Origin: JBGAJN01 sp044224905
GTDB lineage: Bacteria; Verrucomicrobiota; Verrucomicrobiia; Limisphaerales; JBGAJN01
Assembly (NCBI GenBank): GCA_044224905.1
Contig: JBGAJN010000002.1
Coordinates: forward strand, 1,892,561-1,956,560
Length of the DNA: 64,000 nucleotides
Reading direction: 5' to 3'
Under the pieces are notes generated by a model. The model was not told the DNA's origin. It searched no databases and saw only the letters and a program-made list of their open reading frames with translations. Positions 8,632-17,782 of this stretch are shown here, in pieces. Within the stretch, counting starts at the first letter, position 1; each line of letters opens with the position of its first letter. The translations under genes were made by a program, and so were the position numbers.

Positions 8632-9612
8632 GTGCTAACTAAAATCCGTACCGGAAAGGAGCTCATCCTTGCGACGAAGAAATATGCCTTCGACGACACC
8701 GCGGCGAGTTGGTGGGCGGTTCTTTCTACGGGCGGTCTGCTGCTTCTCACGTTGGCCGGCACGCTTTGGAACTTTCATCCCGCCGCAAAACTCGCGTGTA
8801 GCATTCTCAGCGGAATGTTGGTCCTGCGATTCTTCGTGATCTATCACGATCATCAGCACCACGCCATTTTGCCGAGGTCACGGGTTTGCAATGCGATCAT
8901 GACCGTCTTCGGAATTCTGGCGGTCAGCCCGAGCAGCATCTGGAAAAGCTCGCACAACCACCACCACAGTCACAATTCGAAGCTGAAAGGTTCGCACATC
9001 GGATCGTTTCCGATCATGACGAAGGCGCAGTTCTTGAAATCGCCGCGGGCCAAGCGGTTCAAATACCTCTTCATGCGGCATCCGCTTACAATTCTGTTCG
9101 GGTACGTTTTTATCTTCCTGTTCGGAATGTGTCTCTATCCGTTCCTCAATCATCCCAAACGTCACTTTGATTCACTTGTGTCTCTGCTCGTGCATGTCGG
9201 ATTGGGGGCGCTCGTTACTTACTATTTTGGCTGGCAAGGATTGTTGCTGTGCATCGTGATTCCGGAATTCATCGCCTGCGGGATTGGTTCCTATCTGTTC
9301 TACGCTCAGCACAATTTCCCCGGAGTTTCTTTCAGCGATTACGCTGGATGGACGCATGAAAAGGCTGCGCTAGAATCGTCGAGCTTCATGCAAATGGGAC
9401 CGGTCATGCATTGGTTCACCGCGAACATTGGTTACCACCACTTGCACCACCTGAACGCGCGCATTCCGTTTCACAAACTACCGCAAGTGATGAGTGAGAT
9501 GCCTGAATTGCAGAACCCCAGATCGACGTCGCTCAGTCCCGCAAACATGTGGCGCTGCTTGCGCTTGAAAGTGTGGGACGTTGACGCGCAGAAGATGGTG
9601 AGTCTCAACTAG
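8632..9612 (+). CDS. Membrane fatty acid desaturase family protein
   Basis: A 326-residue integral membrane protein with the three histidine boxes of the di-iron desaturase family: HDHQHH (about residue 72), HNHHHSH (about 106) and HHLHH (about 270), separated by hydrophobic segments. Such enzymes introduce double bonds into acyl chains or hydroxylate lipids or carotenoids at the membrane. The frame starts at GTG 8632; no ATG lies in frame before the first membrane segment, so the GTG is the best available start. It stands alone between a prepilin gene and a tRNA, so the context does not identify the substrate. Confidence 0.88.
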   Translation: MLTKIRTGKELILATKKYAFDDTAASWWAVLSTGGLLLLTLAGTLWNFHPAAKLACSILSGMLVLRFFVIYHDHQHHAILPRSRVCNAIMTVFGILAVSPSSIWKSSHNHHHSHNSKLKGSHIGSFPIMTKAQFLKSPRAKRFKYLFMRHPLTILFGYVFIFLFGMCLYPFLNHPKRHFDSLVSLLVHVGLGALVTYYFGWQGLLLCIVIPEFIACGIGSYLFYAQHNFPGVSFSDYAGWTHEKAALESSSFMQMGPVMHWFTANIGYHHLHHLNARIPFHKLPQVMSEMPELQNPRSTSLSPANMWRCLRLKVWDVDAQKMVSLN

Positions 9613-9687
9613 CAAATCCGGCGCTTGGTCGTGTTGACCACGGCGGAACAGTTTCGGCGTCAAAACCGATCTGTCGATCCGGAAGGA

Positions 9688-9763
9688 TGGTGGAGCCGAC
9701 AGGTCTCGAACCTGCGACCTTCTCAATGCCATTGAGACGCTCTACCAACTGAGCTACGACCCC
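9688..9763 (-). tRNA. tRNA-Ala(GGC)
   Basis: The complementary strand folds as a 76-nt cloverleaf: acceptor stem GGGGTCG/CGGCTCC, D-loop AGCTCAGTTGGTAGAGC, anticodon loop ATGGCAT (anticodon GGC), T-loop GGTTCGAGACC and an encoded CCA end. The G3:U70 wobble pair that identifies alanine tRNAs is present. Confidence 0.97.
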
Positions 9764-9896
9764 ATCCACGGGATGCGAGCGGGCAATTTAGAGAGATGCC
9801 GCGACTTGTCAAAACATTTCACGAGTGGTTGAATTTTCAAGGCGATGCCGGAAATCCGTCTTGCAACCAAGTCTCAATTAGCCTACCGTCCCGCCA

Positions 9897-10193
9897 GTGA
9901 ACTCATCGAACGCGAACGCCAAATGCGCTGCCGCCCAATGCGCGCATCCGGAACTTTGCCCGCTGAGTGAGGTGAGCGCTGGCACTTCCGTTCGCATCAA
10001 GCAATTGTCCGCGTCACCGGAAGTTTCTACACGCCTCCGCGAGATGGGCTTCTGCGAGGATCAACAGATCAAACTCGTGAGCCAGCAGTCCAACGTCATT
10101 TGCCAGGTCTGCAATGTGCGCCTCGGGATCAGTTCCAAGCTTGCCGAGAGTATCATCGTCCAACCGCTGCCGTCGCAGAAGAAGGTTGCCTGA
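9897..10193 (+). CDS. feoA: FeoA-domain protein with six cysteines
   Basis: A 98-residue protein starting at GTG. Residues 24-90 form a FeoA SH3-like domain (LREMGFCEDQQIKLV, then NVRLGISSKLAESIIV). It differs from ordinary FeoA in having cysteines at C10, C15 and C21 in an N-terminal extension and at C53, C69 and C72 in the domain. FeoA proteins assist the FeoB ferrous iron transporter. It is followed after 3 bp by a second feoA and then feoB. The cysteines could bind iron or an Fe-S cluster and sense redox or iron; that is inference. No clear Fur box is visible upstream. Confidence 0.88.
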   Translation: MNSSNANAKCAAAQCAHPELCPLSEVSAGTSVRIKQLSASPEVSTRLREMGFCEDQQIKLVSQQSNVICQVCNVRLGISSKLAESIIVQPLPSQKKVA

Positions 10194-10196
10194 CCC

Positions 10197-10436
10197 ATGC
10201 CAGCTGACCTGTTGCCGCTGTCCTCGCTGACGGTCGGTTCCAAGGGAACCGTTGCCCGCATCGACCTCTCGCCCGCCGACCGTCCGCGTTTGATGGAAAT
10301 GGGCTTGCTCGTGGGAACACCCATCGAACTGATTCGCTTCGCTCCGATGGGGGATCCCGTTGAAATCAAAGTTCGCGGCTACCATCTCACGTTGCGCAAG
10401 CACGAAGCCGAGCAGATTTTCGTGCGGACCGCGTAA
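10197..10436 (+). CDS. feoA: FeoA ferrous iron transport accessory protein
   Basis: A 79-residue FeoA domain of ordinary length. It has GSKGTVARID, then RLMEMGLLVGTPIELIRFAPMGDP and a C-terminal RGYHLTLRKHEAEQIFV, the usual order of strands. It has no cysteines, unlike the first FeoA. It starts 3 bp after that gene and ends 15 bp before feoB, so all three are almost certainly co-transcribed. It probably contacts the FeoB cytoplasmic domain. Confidence 0.93.
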   Translation: MPADLLPLSSLTVGSKGTVARIDLSPADRPRLMEMGLLVGTPIELIRFAPMGDPVEIKVRGYHLTLRKHEAEQIFVRTA

Positions 10437-10451
10437 CCCGAGACCTCGCCG

Positions 10452-12773
10452 ATGTCCGCTGCTGAAACTCCCACTCTCGCCGACCGACCGAGCGGCTTCG
10501 TCGTCCTCACGGGGAACCCGAACTGCGGCAAGACGACGCTCTTCAACGCTCTCACGGGACTTCGCGCCAAAGTTGGCAACTACGCGGGCGTGACGGTCGA
10601 GCGGAAGGAAGGGCGCTTGCAGGACTCGGACGAATATCGTCCGCTCACCGTGCTTGATTTGCCAGGTACCTACAGCCTGAGTCCGAAATCCCTCGACGAA
10701 CAAATCTCACGCGACGTTCTTCTGCAGCGCCTGCCGAGTGTGCCCGCGCCGGAGATCGTCGTCGTCGTGGTCGATGCCTCGAACCTCGAGCGCAATCTCT
10801 ACTACGCCACGCAGGTTATCGAACTAGGCTACTCGACCATCGTGGCGTTGAACATGATCGACGTTGCGGCCGAGAACGGACACGAACTTGATCCCGCTGG
10901 ATTGCAGGAGGCGCTCGGTGTGCCGGTGATTTCCCTCGTGGCCAGCCGCGGGGAAGGTTTGCCGGAGTTGAAGAAAAAAATTCGCGAGATCGCGCTTCAG
11001 CCGTATCGCCGAGAGGTGGCGTCGCTGACTTTCCATCAACTTCCCGACGCGATTACGCGAGAACTTCCCGCGCTCGCGAACATGCTCGGCGAAGGCGGCG
11101 GACCGCGCGCGCGGATTGCGGCGGCGGAGGCGTTGCTGTTGTTGAGCGACGAAAAAACACTCAGCGCCGGCGAGTTGCACTATCCGTCCGACCTGATCGA
11201 TGCAGTGAACGCCGCACGCCAACGCATCGAGGCTGCGGGTGTCGATTGGCGCAGCGTGGTCATCGAAGCGCGCTACGGGCGAGTTGCGGAAATTCAGCGT
11301 GCAGTCGTCAACGAAACGCTCGGCAATCACGAGACCCTCAGTGACCGTCTCGACCGCGTGCTCACGCACAAGCTCTGGGGCATGTTGATCTTCGTTGCGC
11401 TCATGGCGCTGATGTTCCAAAGCATCTTCTCGTTCGCAAAGCTGCCGATGGACGCGTTGCAGAATGGGCTCGGTTGGTTTGGCCAAATCGTCGCGGGTTG
11501 GATTCCTCCGGGCGCGTTGCAAAGCCTCGTTGTGAGCGGCGTGATCAAAGGCGTCGGCGCCGTCGTCGTTTTCCTGCCGCAGATTTGCCTGCTGTTCCTC
11601 TTCATCGGCCTGCTCGAAGACACGGGCTACATGGCGCGTGCGGCGTTCCTTATGGACCGGTTGATGAGCAAAGTTGGCCTGCACGGAAAGAGTTTCATCC
11701 CGATGCTCAGTTCGTTCGCGTGTGCAATCCCCGGCATCATGGCCACGCGCACGATCGAATCGCCGAAGGACCGCCTCGTCACCATTCTCGTCGCGCCGCT
11801 GATGAGCTGCTCCGCGCGATTGCCGGTATACACGTTGCTCATCGCCGCGTGCATTCCCGACCAAACCGTTCTCGGCATTTTCAAACTCTCGGGCCTGACG
11901 ATGCTCGCGATGTACCTGCTCGGTATTATCGTCGCCTTGCTGATGGCGTGGTTGTTTAAGAAAACCCTGCTCAAGGGCGAGACGCCGATGCTCATCATGG
12001 AACTCCCGCCCTACAAGCGCCCGGTGCCGCTCGTGCTCCTGCGTCACATGTGGGATCGTTCCAAACTCTTCCTGCGCCGTGCTGGCACCGTAATTCTGGG
12101 CATCAACATCCTGCTGTGGTTTCTGGCCACGTACCCAAAAAGCGAAGCCATCACGCAACGATTCGACAGCTTACGTGTGGAAGCCGCCCGCCCGTTGTTT
12201 CCAGCGGTGAAGGACTCTGACTCCCTCGACAAAGCCATAGCCGGTTTGAAGCAGCAACTCGCGCAACCAGGCGCAACCACCAACGCCCTGCAAGCTGATT
12301 TGCTCGCCCAACTGGGGCATATTGATGCAAGCGAGGTTGGAGAAAAACTTCGTTACAGTTTTGCCGGGCGCGCGGGGCGGGCCATCGAGCCGCTGATCCA
12401 GCCGCTGGGGTTTGATTGGAAGATGGGCATCGGCATTGTCGCGTCGTTTGCCGCGCGCGAAGTCTTCGTGAGTACTATGTCGATCGTTTACAACGTAGGC
12501 GAAGGCGATGATGAGGAGGCCGCCACGGTTAGCTTGGCGGACGAAATGCGCCAGCAGAGGCGTCCCGACGGAACGGTCGTTTACACCACGCTCACCGCCG
12601 TCAGCTTGATGGTTTTTTACGTCTTCGCCCTTCAATGCGTGAGCACTGTGGCGGTGGTGCGCCGTGAAACCAATTCGTGGAAATGGCCCGTATTCCAATG
12701 GGCTTACATGGGCGCGCTCGCATGGGTGCTGGCCTTTGTGACCTATCAAGGCGGGCGATTGTTGGGGTGGTAG
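10452..12773 (+). CDS. feoB: Ferrous iron transporter FeoB
   Basis: A 773-residue protein of standard FeoB length. The N-terminal GTPase has G1 GNPNCGKTT (about residues 22-30), G3 DLPG and G4 NMID. A helical spacer follows, then the polytopic membrane region with two Gate domains (FLPQICLLFLFIGLLEDTGYMARAAF and, later, GIVASFAAREVFVSTMSIVYNVGEGDD). It imports Fe(II) across the inner membrane. It is the last gene of feoA-feoA-feoB; no feoC is seen. A hairpin follows the stop. Confidence 0.97.
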   Translation: MSAAETPTLADRPSGFVVLTGNPNCGKTTLFNALTGLRAKVGNYAGVTVERKEGRLQDSDEYRPLTVLDLPGTYSLSPKSLDEQISRDVLLQRLPSVPAPEIVVVVVDASNLERNLYYATQVIELGYSTIVALNMIDVAAENGHELDPAGLQEALGVPVISLVASRGEGLPELKKKIREIALQPYRREVASLTFHQLPDAITRELPALANMLGEGGGPRARIAAAEALLLLSDEKTLSAGELHYPSDLIDAVNAARQRIEAAGVDWRSVVIEARYGRVAEIQRAVVNETLGNHETLSDRLDRVLTHKLWGMLIFVALMALMFQSIFSFAKLPMDALQNGLGWFGQIVAGWIPPGALQSLVVSGVIKGVGAVVVFLPQICLLFLFIGLLEDTGYMARAAFLMDRLMSKVGLHGKSFIPMLSSFACAIPGIMATRTIESPKDRLVTILVAPLMSCSARLPVYTLLIAACIPDQTVLGIFKLSGLTMLAMYLLGIIVALLMAWLFKKTLLKGETPMLIMELPPYKRPVPLVLLRHMWDRSKLFLRRAGTVILGINILLWFLATYPKSEAITQRFDSLRVEAARPLFPAVKDSDSLDKAIAGLKQQLAQPGATTNALQADLLAQLGHIDASEVGEKLRYSFAGRAGRAIEPLIQPLGFDWKMGIGIVASFAAREVFVSTMSIVYNVGEGDDEEAATVSLADEMRQQRRPDGTVVYTTLTAVSLMVFYVFALQCVSTVAVVRRETNSWKWPVFQWAYMGALAWVLAFVTYQGGRLLGW

Positions 12774-12786
12774 CTTGAGCCAGATG

Positions 12787-12813
12787 ATGCGACTTGAGTC
12801 GCATGTTGGGTTT
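12787..12813 (+). terminator. Probable terminator after feoB
   Basis: An 8-bp perfect inverted repeat (ATGCGACT / AGTCGCAT, 2-nt centre) starts 13 bp after the feoB stop and is followed by GTTGGGTTTT. The short T-run makes it a moderate intrinsic terminator. Confidence 0.55.
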
Positions 12814-12954
12814 TAGCAAAGCAATGGATTTGCGAGGCGCAAACCGTTTGCCATCGGCGATTGGACTCGGGATGGCGCTGCTTCTGCGGCCGTAGCCTAG
12901 GTTGGTTCCTGTGCGTGTGTTGCTCCCTGACCCCGTCGTCTCGGCGAGATGCGT

Positions 12955-13743
12955 TTAGGCATTCGTAGCGACGGGCTCGGCGGCCTTCCCAGCGGGAACA
13001 AGCACTTCCCGACGTTCAGTCGATGCGGCGGGAGTCCAGTCTGTGCCGTCGTAGAAAAATTGGTAGAGCTCTTCAGCCTTTTCCAATTTTCTACTCAGGA
13101 GCGGCGATGTACGCAGGCGCGCCGCCAATTCCCCCTTCAGGCCGGCACGAACTTCGGACGGACGGCAGACTCGGCGTTCATCGATGATCCCTTGTCCGGA
13201 GCCAAGGTAGGGTTGTTCGATACGCGAGAAACAGTCGGCGACCAAGCTGGCATCGTGTTGGACGGTGTTGTAGCGCGTGCCGAAATGTTCGTTGAAGCGT
13301 TCAATCACTCGGCCAAACTCATGGGTCACGGCTTCGAAGGGGATTAGGAACATCTTTTGTGCGCGAGTTTCCAATGCCAGGTGAAAGTCGAGGTAGTAGT
13401 CGAGGCAATCCGAGAGATCTGCGTTCCAAAAGATTGACCAGGATATTATCGCGTCTTCCGGTTTGCGGATGAGAAGCATTCCTGGTTTTTTGCTATCGAT
13501 GGAATGAATAATGAAGCTGGGAATGTGCTGCTGGCTTCGGATACGTACCGTCGGATTCGCCAGTTTAAACGCGCTGACTGCGAAGTTGCTGGCCGATCGA
13601 GGGTAACCGTCGATCCAGATGTCATAGTCTTGGGACATGCAGTCACCGCGCCCGCGCAAACGTCCGAACAAGCGATAAAGAGCGGGATTACGCCAGAGCA
13701 GAGTGCGGCCAACCCGTCGAATCCAGAACGGCCCTTTGTTCAT
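12955..13743 (-). CDS. Sulfotransferase-like protein
   Basis: A 262-residue protein with a PAPS-binding pattern: DGYPRSASNF (about residues 45-54), matching the 5'-phosphosulfate loop of sulfotransferases, and LLIRKPEDAIISW (about 90-102), matching the 3'-phosphate-binding R...S segment. The sequence IPFEAVTHEFGRVIERFNEHFG also fits the family. The enzyme would transfer sulfate from PAPS to a hydroxyl group, perhaps on a glycan or lipid. It converges on feoB and has no same-strand partners. The family call is reasonable; the substrate is unknown. Confidence 0.68.
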   Translation of the reverse strand: MNKGPFWIRRVGRTLLWRNPALYRLFGRLRGRGDCMSQDYDIWIDGYPRSASNFAVSAFKLANPTVRIRSQQHIPSFIIHSIDSKKPGMLLIRKPEDAIISWSIFWNADLSDCLDYYLDFHLALETRAQKMFLIPFEAVTHEFGRVIERFNEHFGTRYNTVQHDASLVADCFSRIEQPYLGSGQGIIDERRVCRPSEVRAGLKGELAARLRTSPLLSRKLEKAEELYQFFYDGTDWTPAASTERREVLVPAGKAAEPVATNA

Positions 13744-14097
13744 ACCGGGCGGGCCGTTTGCCCATCAAGCCGCTTGAATTGAGAGTCAATACGCAGAACT
13801 CCGAGTGACGGATTGGACGATAGAAATCCGGAATGACATTTTCTTTGATGATAACCAGAATCGTGCTTTTTCATTTATTATTGTCTGCGGCTGTCGCCGA
13901 AAAACTTTGCGCCGTGTGGCGCTTACTTGGTTCGTCGGACGAAATCGCTCGGGGATTGAATTCATATTTCGTTTAAGAATTACTTTTCTTTTATTGCCGT
14001 AGACGCTGAGCGACGGAGTTGGTCGTTGGTGTGAATTGGACATTCCTTTTGGCTCCCCTATAGTCTTCGGACTTAATTTAGAAACTCGATACACGAA
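13744..14097. other. Intergenic region with a promoter at its right end
   Basis: These 354 bp between divergent genes have no convincing coding frame. The stretch is more AT-rich than its neighbours. The only clear signal is the sigma-70-like promoter at 14036-14064. Two short overlapping frames (minus 13786-14094 and plus 13805-14002) lack any recognisable domain and are taken as chance. Confidence 0.5.
14036..14064 (+). promoter_or_regulatory. Sigma-70-type promoter of the dehydrogenase/cytochrome gene
   Basis: A -35 TTGGAC (14036-14041) and a -10 TATAGT (14059-14064) are separated by exactly 17 bp and lie 33 bp upstream of the ATG at 14098. It is one of the cleaner promoters in the window. 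Confidence 0.6.
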
Positions 14098-16713
14098 ATG
14101 AAATCAATCTTCCGCGCTGTTACGGCGTTGTTGCTCGCGGTTCCTCTGGCTGTCGCTCAAAGCGGTGACAAATCCGGCGAAGTGCAAAAATCCTTGGTGC
14201 CGGAAAAGTTGATTCCCCCGGCTCCCGCGCTGTCGCCAGAGCAGGCGATGAAAGCATTCAAGTTGCAGAAGGGGTTCCGCCTCGAACTGGTCGCAGCTGA
14301 GCCGATGGTGCAGGACCCGGTCCAGATCGTGTTTGATCCGGATGGGCGCATCTGGGTGATCGAGTTGATCGGCTACATGCCGAACGTTGACGGTGTCGGC
14401 GAGACGAATGCCGTCGGGCGCATCGCTGTGCTGGAAGACACGGACGGCGACGGGAAGATGGACAAGCGCACCGTGTTTCTCGACAACTTGGTGATGCCGC
14501 GTGCAATTAGTTTGGTACGCGGCGGATTGTTGGTGGCGGAGCCGCCGAAGCTCTGGTATTGCCGCGACACGAAGGGCACAGGCAAATGTGACGAGAAGAC
14601 ATTGGTGGCGGAAAATTACGCGAAGGAGGCCGATCCGCGGCTCGGCAACCGGATGAATCCGGAGCACGCGGCGAACACTCTGATGCCGGCAATGGATAAC
14701 TGGATTTATTCGGCGAACTTCACGACGAAGTATCGTTACGACGGCGAGGCGTGGGTGAAGGCACCGGCGGCGTATCGCGGACAGTGGGGTTTGTCGCAGG
14801 ATAACTGGGGTCGCTTTGTTTACGATTCCAACAGCGACCAATATCGCATAGATCTGGTGCCGTCCGAGTATTTGGTGCGCAATCCTTATCTGCGCGGCGC
14901 GGCGGGCCTGAGTTGGAAGCCGGTGTCCGATCAGATCGTCTGGCCGATTCGCCCTAATCCGGGCGTGAATCGTGGTTATCGTAAGGGCCAATTGCGTGAC
15001 ACGGATTGGTCGTTGGCGACGTTTACGGCGGCGGCGGGACCGGTGGTATATCGCGGCGATAACTTTCCGCCGGATTTTGTTAACGATGAGTTCGTTCCCG
15101 AACCGTCTGGCAATTTGATCCGTCGCAACAAGACCTGGGAAAAGGATGGCTACGTGTATGCGACGAACGCGTATGAAAAGGCGGAGTTTCTCGCGTCGAC
15201 GGATGAGCGCTTCCGTCCGGTGAATTTGAACAACGGGCCCGACGGCGCATTGTACATCGTGGACTTGTATCGCGGGATCATCCAGCACCGCGTGTTTGTG
15301 ACGAGTTATCTGCGGCAACAAATCCTCAGTCGCAAGTTGGACCAACAGATTCATCTCGGCCGCATCTGGCGAGTCGTGGCGGAGGATCGTCCGCTGAATC
15401 ACGCGCCGAAGCTGGAGAAGGCGTCGGCGGAGCAGTTGGTCGCGGCGCTCTCGCATCCCAACGGTTGGGTGCGTGACACGGCGCAACGGTTGCTCGTGGA
15501 GCGCAGTCCGGCGGCGGCGATCCCACTATTGAAACAACTGGCGATCAAAGGTCGCGAACCGTTGGGCCGCCTCCACGCTTTGTGGGCGCTGGATGGTATT
15601 GGACAAGTAGACGCGGCGACGTCGCTTGCCATCCTGACGGGTGAGAAGCATCCCAAGGTTCTCGCGGCTGCGATGCGCGTGAGTGAGTTGCTCCTGAAGG
15701 GCGACGCGAAGGCGGAGTTGCTCCCGAAGTTGATCAGCTTTGCCACGGACAAGCGAACTGATGTGCGTTTGCAAGCGGCATTCACGCTTGGGCAGGTGGT
15801 TGATCCGCAAGCCGAGGCCGCAATGGCGAAGATCGCTTTGGTCAGCGGAACCAACGCGTTGGTTCGCGATGCATTGATTTCCGGTTTGGCCGGACGCGAG
15901 GATGAAATGATCGGGCGCTTGGTCGCGGATAAAGCGTGGGCCGAAAAAAAGCCGGGAATGGATTCGTTCATCGCTGGACTTGCGAAGTGCGTCGCCGTCC
16001 GGGCCAAGGGCGAAGAGGTCAATCGGACTTTGGAAGTCGTGGCGGCCCCCGGCACTCCGTCGTGGCAAACAGCGGCGGCGATTTCCGGTCTGGCTGTGAA
16101 TGCTTCAGGTGTCTCTGCGGGTAAAGGCGACAAAGGCAAAGGGAAAGGCCAATCGAACCGGCCGGTTAAGTATATGAGGGTTGCTGCGGAACCGCCGGCC
16201 TTGGCCGCCTTGAAGAAATTGACGGACAAACAGGTGAAGAATGATCTGGCACGGCTCGATAAGGTGCTCATCTGGCCGGGCAAGCCCGGCGCCCCGCCGC
16301 CGCCGGTGATCAAACCGCTGACTGAACAGCAGCAGGCGCGTTTGAACATGGGCAAAGTTCTTTATGAGAGCACGTGTGGCGCTTGCCATCAGCCGCATGG
16401 GTTCGGTCAGGAAGGCCTTGCTCCTCCGCTGGCGGATTCCGAATGGGTGGCGGGCAAGGATGTCGTGCTCGCCCGCATTGTCCTGCACGGGGCTCATGGA
16501 CCGATCAGTGTCCTCGGTCGGAAATATGATTTGGACATGCCATCATTTGGTTCCCTCGATGACGAGCAACTCGCTGCGTTGCTGACCTACATTCGCCGCG
16601 AATGGGATCATCCGTACGACCCCGTCGAACCTGCGACCATCGCGAAAGTCCGCAGCTTGACCAAAGATCGCACGGAAGCGTGGACCGAAGCGGAGTTGAA
16701 GAAGGTCAAATAA
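14098..16713 (+). CDS. Secreted PVC-type membrane-bound dehydrogenase with HEAT repeats and cytochrome c
   Basis: An 871-residue exported protein. A signal peptide (about 1-20) leads into a beta-propeller-like dehydrogenase domain (about 45-430) with the family phrases FRLELVAAEPMVQDPVQIVFDPDGRIWVIE and EDTDGDGKMDKRTVF. HEAT-like repeats follow (about 440-650) and then a C-terminal class I cytochrome c with TCGACH near residue 760. Proteins of this layout are abundant in Planctomycetes and Verrucomicrobia and are predicted to oxidise sugars or alcohols in the periplasm and pass electrons to the haem; no substrate is established. It is a paralogue of the C-terminal half of the 1925-residue protein at 23197. 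It has its own promoter and a hairpin after its stop. Confidence 0.88.
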   Translation: MKSIFRAVTALLLAVPLAVAQSGDKSGEVQKSLVPEKLIPPAPALSPEQAMKAFKLQKGFRLELVAAEPMVQDPVQIVFDPDGRIWVIELIGYMPNVDGVGETNAVGRIAVLEDTDGDGKMDKRTVFLDNLVMPRAISLVRGGLLVAEPPKLWYCRDTKGTGKCDEKTLVAENYAKEADPRLGNRMNPEHAANTLMPAMDNWIYSANFTTKYRYDGEAWVKAPAAYRGQWGLSQDNWGRFVYDSNSDQYRIDLVPSEYLVRNPYLRGAAGLSWKPVSDQIVWPIRPNPGVNRGYRKGQLRDTDWSLATFTAAAGPVVYRGDNFPPDFVNDEFVPEPSGNLIRRNKTWEKDGYVYATNAYEKAEFLASTDERFRPVNLNNGPDGALYIVDLYRGIIQHRVFVTSYLRQQILSRKLDQQIHLGRIWRVVAEDRPLNHAPKLEKASAEQLVAALSHPNGWVRDTAQRLLVERSPAAAIPLLKQLAIKGREPLGRLHALWALDGIGQVDAATSLAILTGEKHPKVLAAAMRVSELLLKGDAKAELLPKLISFATDKRTDVRLQAAFTLGQVVDPQAEAAMAKIALVSGTNALVRDALISGLAGREDEMIGRLVADKAWAEKKPGMDSFIAGLAKCVAVRAKGEEVNRTLEVVAAPGTPSWQTAAAISGLAVNASGVSAGKGDKGKGKGQSNRPVKYMRVAAEPPALAALKKLTDKQVKNDLARLDKVLIWPGKPGAPPPPVIKPLTEQQQARLNMGKVLYESTCGACHQPHGFGQEGLAPPLADSEWVAGKDVVLARIVLHGAHGPISVLGRKYDLDMPSFGSLDDEQLAALLTYIRREWDHPYDPVEPATIAKVRSLTKDRTEAWTEAELKKVK

Positions 16714-16735
16714 TTGGAGCCCTGAAAACCAAGAA

Positions 16736-16760
16736 CCTCGCCGACTTGCGTCTGGCGAGG
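16736..16760 (+). terminator. Stem-loop between convergent genes
   Basis: CCTCGCC and GGCGAGG form a 7-bp stem that can extend through GAC/GTC with one bulge. It starts 22 bp after the stop at 16713 and precedes the convergent stop at 16807. No proper T-run follows, so termination is only plausible. Confidence 0.45.
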
Positions 16761-16806
16761 TCCTCTGGGTTTGTTGGGGTTCGGCTGAACCAAAAGTAAG
16801 TTTCGA

Positions 16807-17682
16807 TCAGTTCGAAAGCGCTACAAGGTAGCGTTGAATCCGGGACACGTTTTCGGTGTCATTCGCCTGCATATAGATATGGTGAAGGTTCATGCAGATG
16901 CGCAGGAGCATGCGGCGAGTCGTGACTGGCGCAAGGTGTGATTCCTGGAAGCTGTGGCTGCTCTGGAGCAAGTACTTCACGCAATCGCCTTTCGTGAGCA
17001 ATTTGCCGCGGTTAAATACGTCGATGTAGATCTCGCTCGTGCTCGTTTGGAAGCGGCAGAGGAAGTGGCCGGGCATTCCGATGCCGACGATCGGCAGGTG
17101 CAAGCGGCGGGCGATCAGAATGTAGAGGAGCGCCAAATTTATCGGATTGCCGGTGTGGCGGTCCATCACGCGGTTCAAATAGCTGTTCTCCGGGCTGTAG
17201 TAGTTCTTCTCGTTACCGCTGAAGCCCATTTCCTTGAACAGGTATTGGTTCATCGTGCCGAGGATTTCTTCTGGCGCGGCGCGGTAATCGATACGTTCGC
17301 GCAGCGTCTCAGCGATCTGGTCGATCCAGGCGCGGTAACCGGCGATGTTGATTTCTGGATATTGAGTGCGTGCGAGCAACCACGCGGCTTCCTCGATATC
17401 GAGGTCCTCGCCTTGATTGAGGCAGAACGCGAGCAGTTCGTTGTCAGCGATCTGACGGTCGAAGTGGCGTACGATTTCGCGGGCGCGCCGGCGTAGCACC
17501 GGGTCAGCGCTCAACGTGTGGCTGCGGATCCATTGCGCCCCTTCGGCGCCATGGGAAACGATCTTGGTTCGGACGGCTTGGTAAACGGCCGGGTTCTCAT
17601 CTGCCAACAGACTCGCCAGCGCAGCTTGCTGGCGTTCGTTCAACCGGACCGTCAATTCGGTGCTTGGGGTGGTGTGGGTCAT
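16807..17682 (-). CDS. SirB1/transglutaminase-like family protein
   Basis: About 291 residues from the ATG before THTTPSTELTV; an ATG nine codons further upstream (17709) is possible. The middle region has FSGNEKNYYSPENSYLNRVMDRHTG and then NPINLALLYILIARRLHLPIVGIGMPGHFLCRF, the signature of the SirB1-type transglutaminase-like domain found in many bacteria. The N-terminal 120 residues are helical, with ENPAVYQAVRTKI and RAREIVRHFDR. The domain is structurally related to cysteine proteases, but activity in this branch is unproven. It lies 74-101 bp after a small membrane-protein gene on the same strand, depending on the start. Confidence 0.8.
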   Translation of the reverse strand: MTHTTPSTELTVRLNERQQAALASLLADENPAVYQAVRTKIVSHGAEGAQWIRSHTLSADPVLRRRAREIVRHFDRQIADNELLAFCLNQGEDLDIEEAAWLLARTQYPEINIAGYRAWIDQIAETLRERIDYRAAPEEILGTMNQYLFKEMGFSGNEKNYYSPENSYLNRVMDRHTGNPINLALLYILIARRLHLPIVGIGMPGHFLCRFQTSTSEIYIDVFNRGKLLTKGDCVKYLLQSSHSFQESHLAPVTTRRMLLRICMNLHHIYMQANDTENVSRIQRYLVALSN

Positions 17683-17782
17683 GGTAAGTGGCAACTGTCC
17701 ACACATCATACAAACACTGTCCCAATTTTCAACGAATTAGTCCGCAACTGCACAACATTTCTTGTGTGGAGTTGTCGCAATT

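Noticed and set aside
9829..9840. TTGAA-TT-TTCAA inverted repeat before feoA as a Fur box
   Set aside because: It does not match the 19-bp Fur consensus, and 5-bp arms of this kind are common by chance.
10824..12158. 444-codon minus-strand frame
   Set aside because: Antisense to feoB, which has full family motifs; the shadow is charged and repetitive.
13786..14094. Small minus-strand frame (and plus 13805-14002) in the gap before the dehydrogenase gene
   Set aside because: No ribosome site or domain, and it overlaps the promoter of the next gene.
14104..15486. 460-codon minus-strand frame
   Set aside because: Antisense shadow of the dehydrogenase/cytochrome gene, with His/Arg-rich meaningless sequence.
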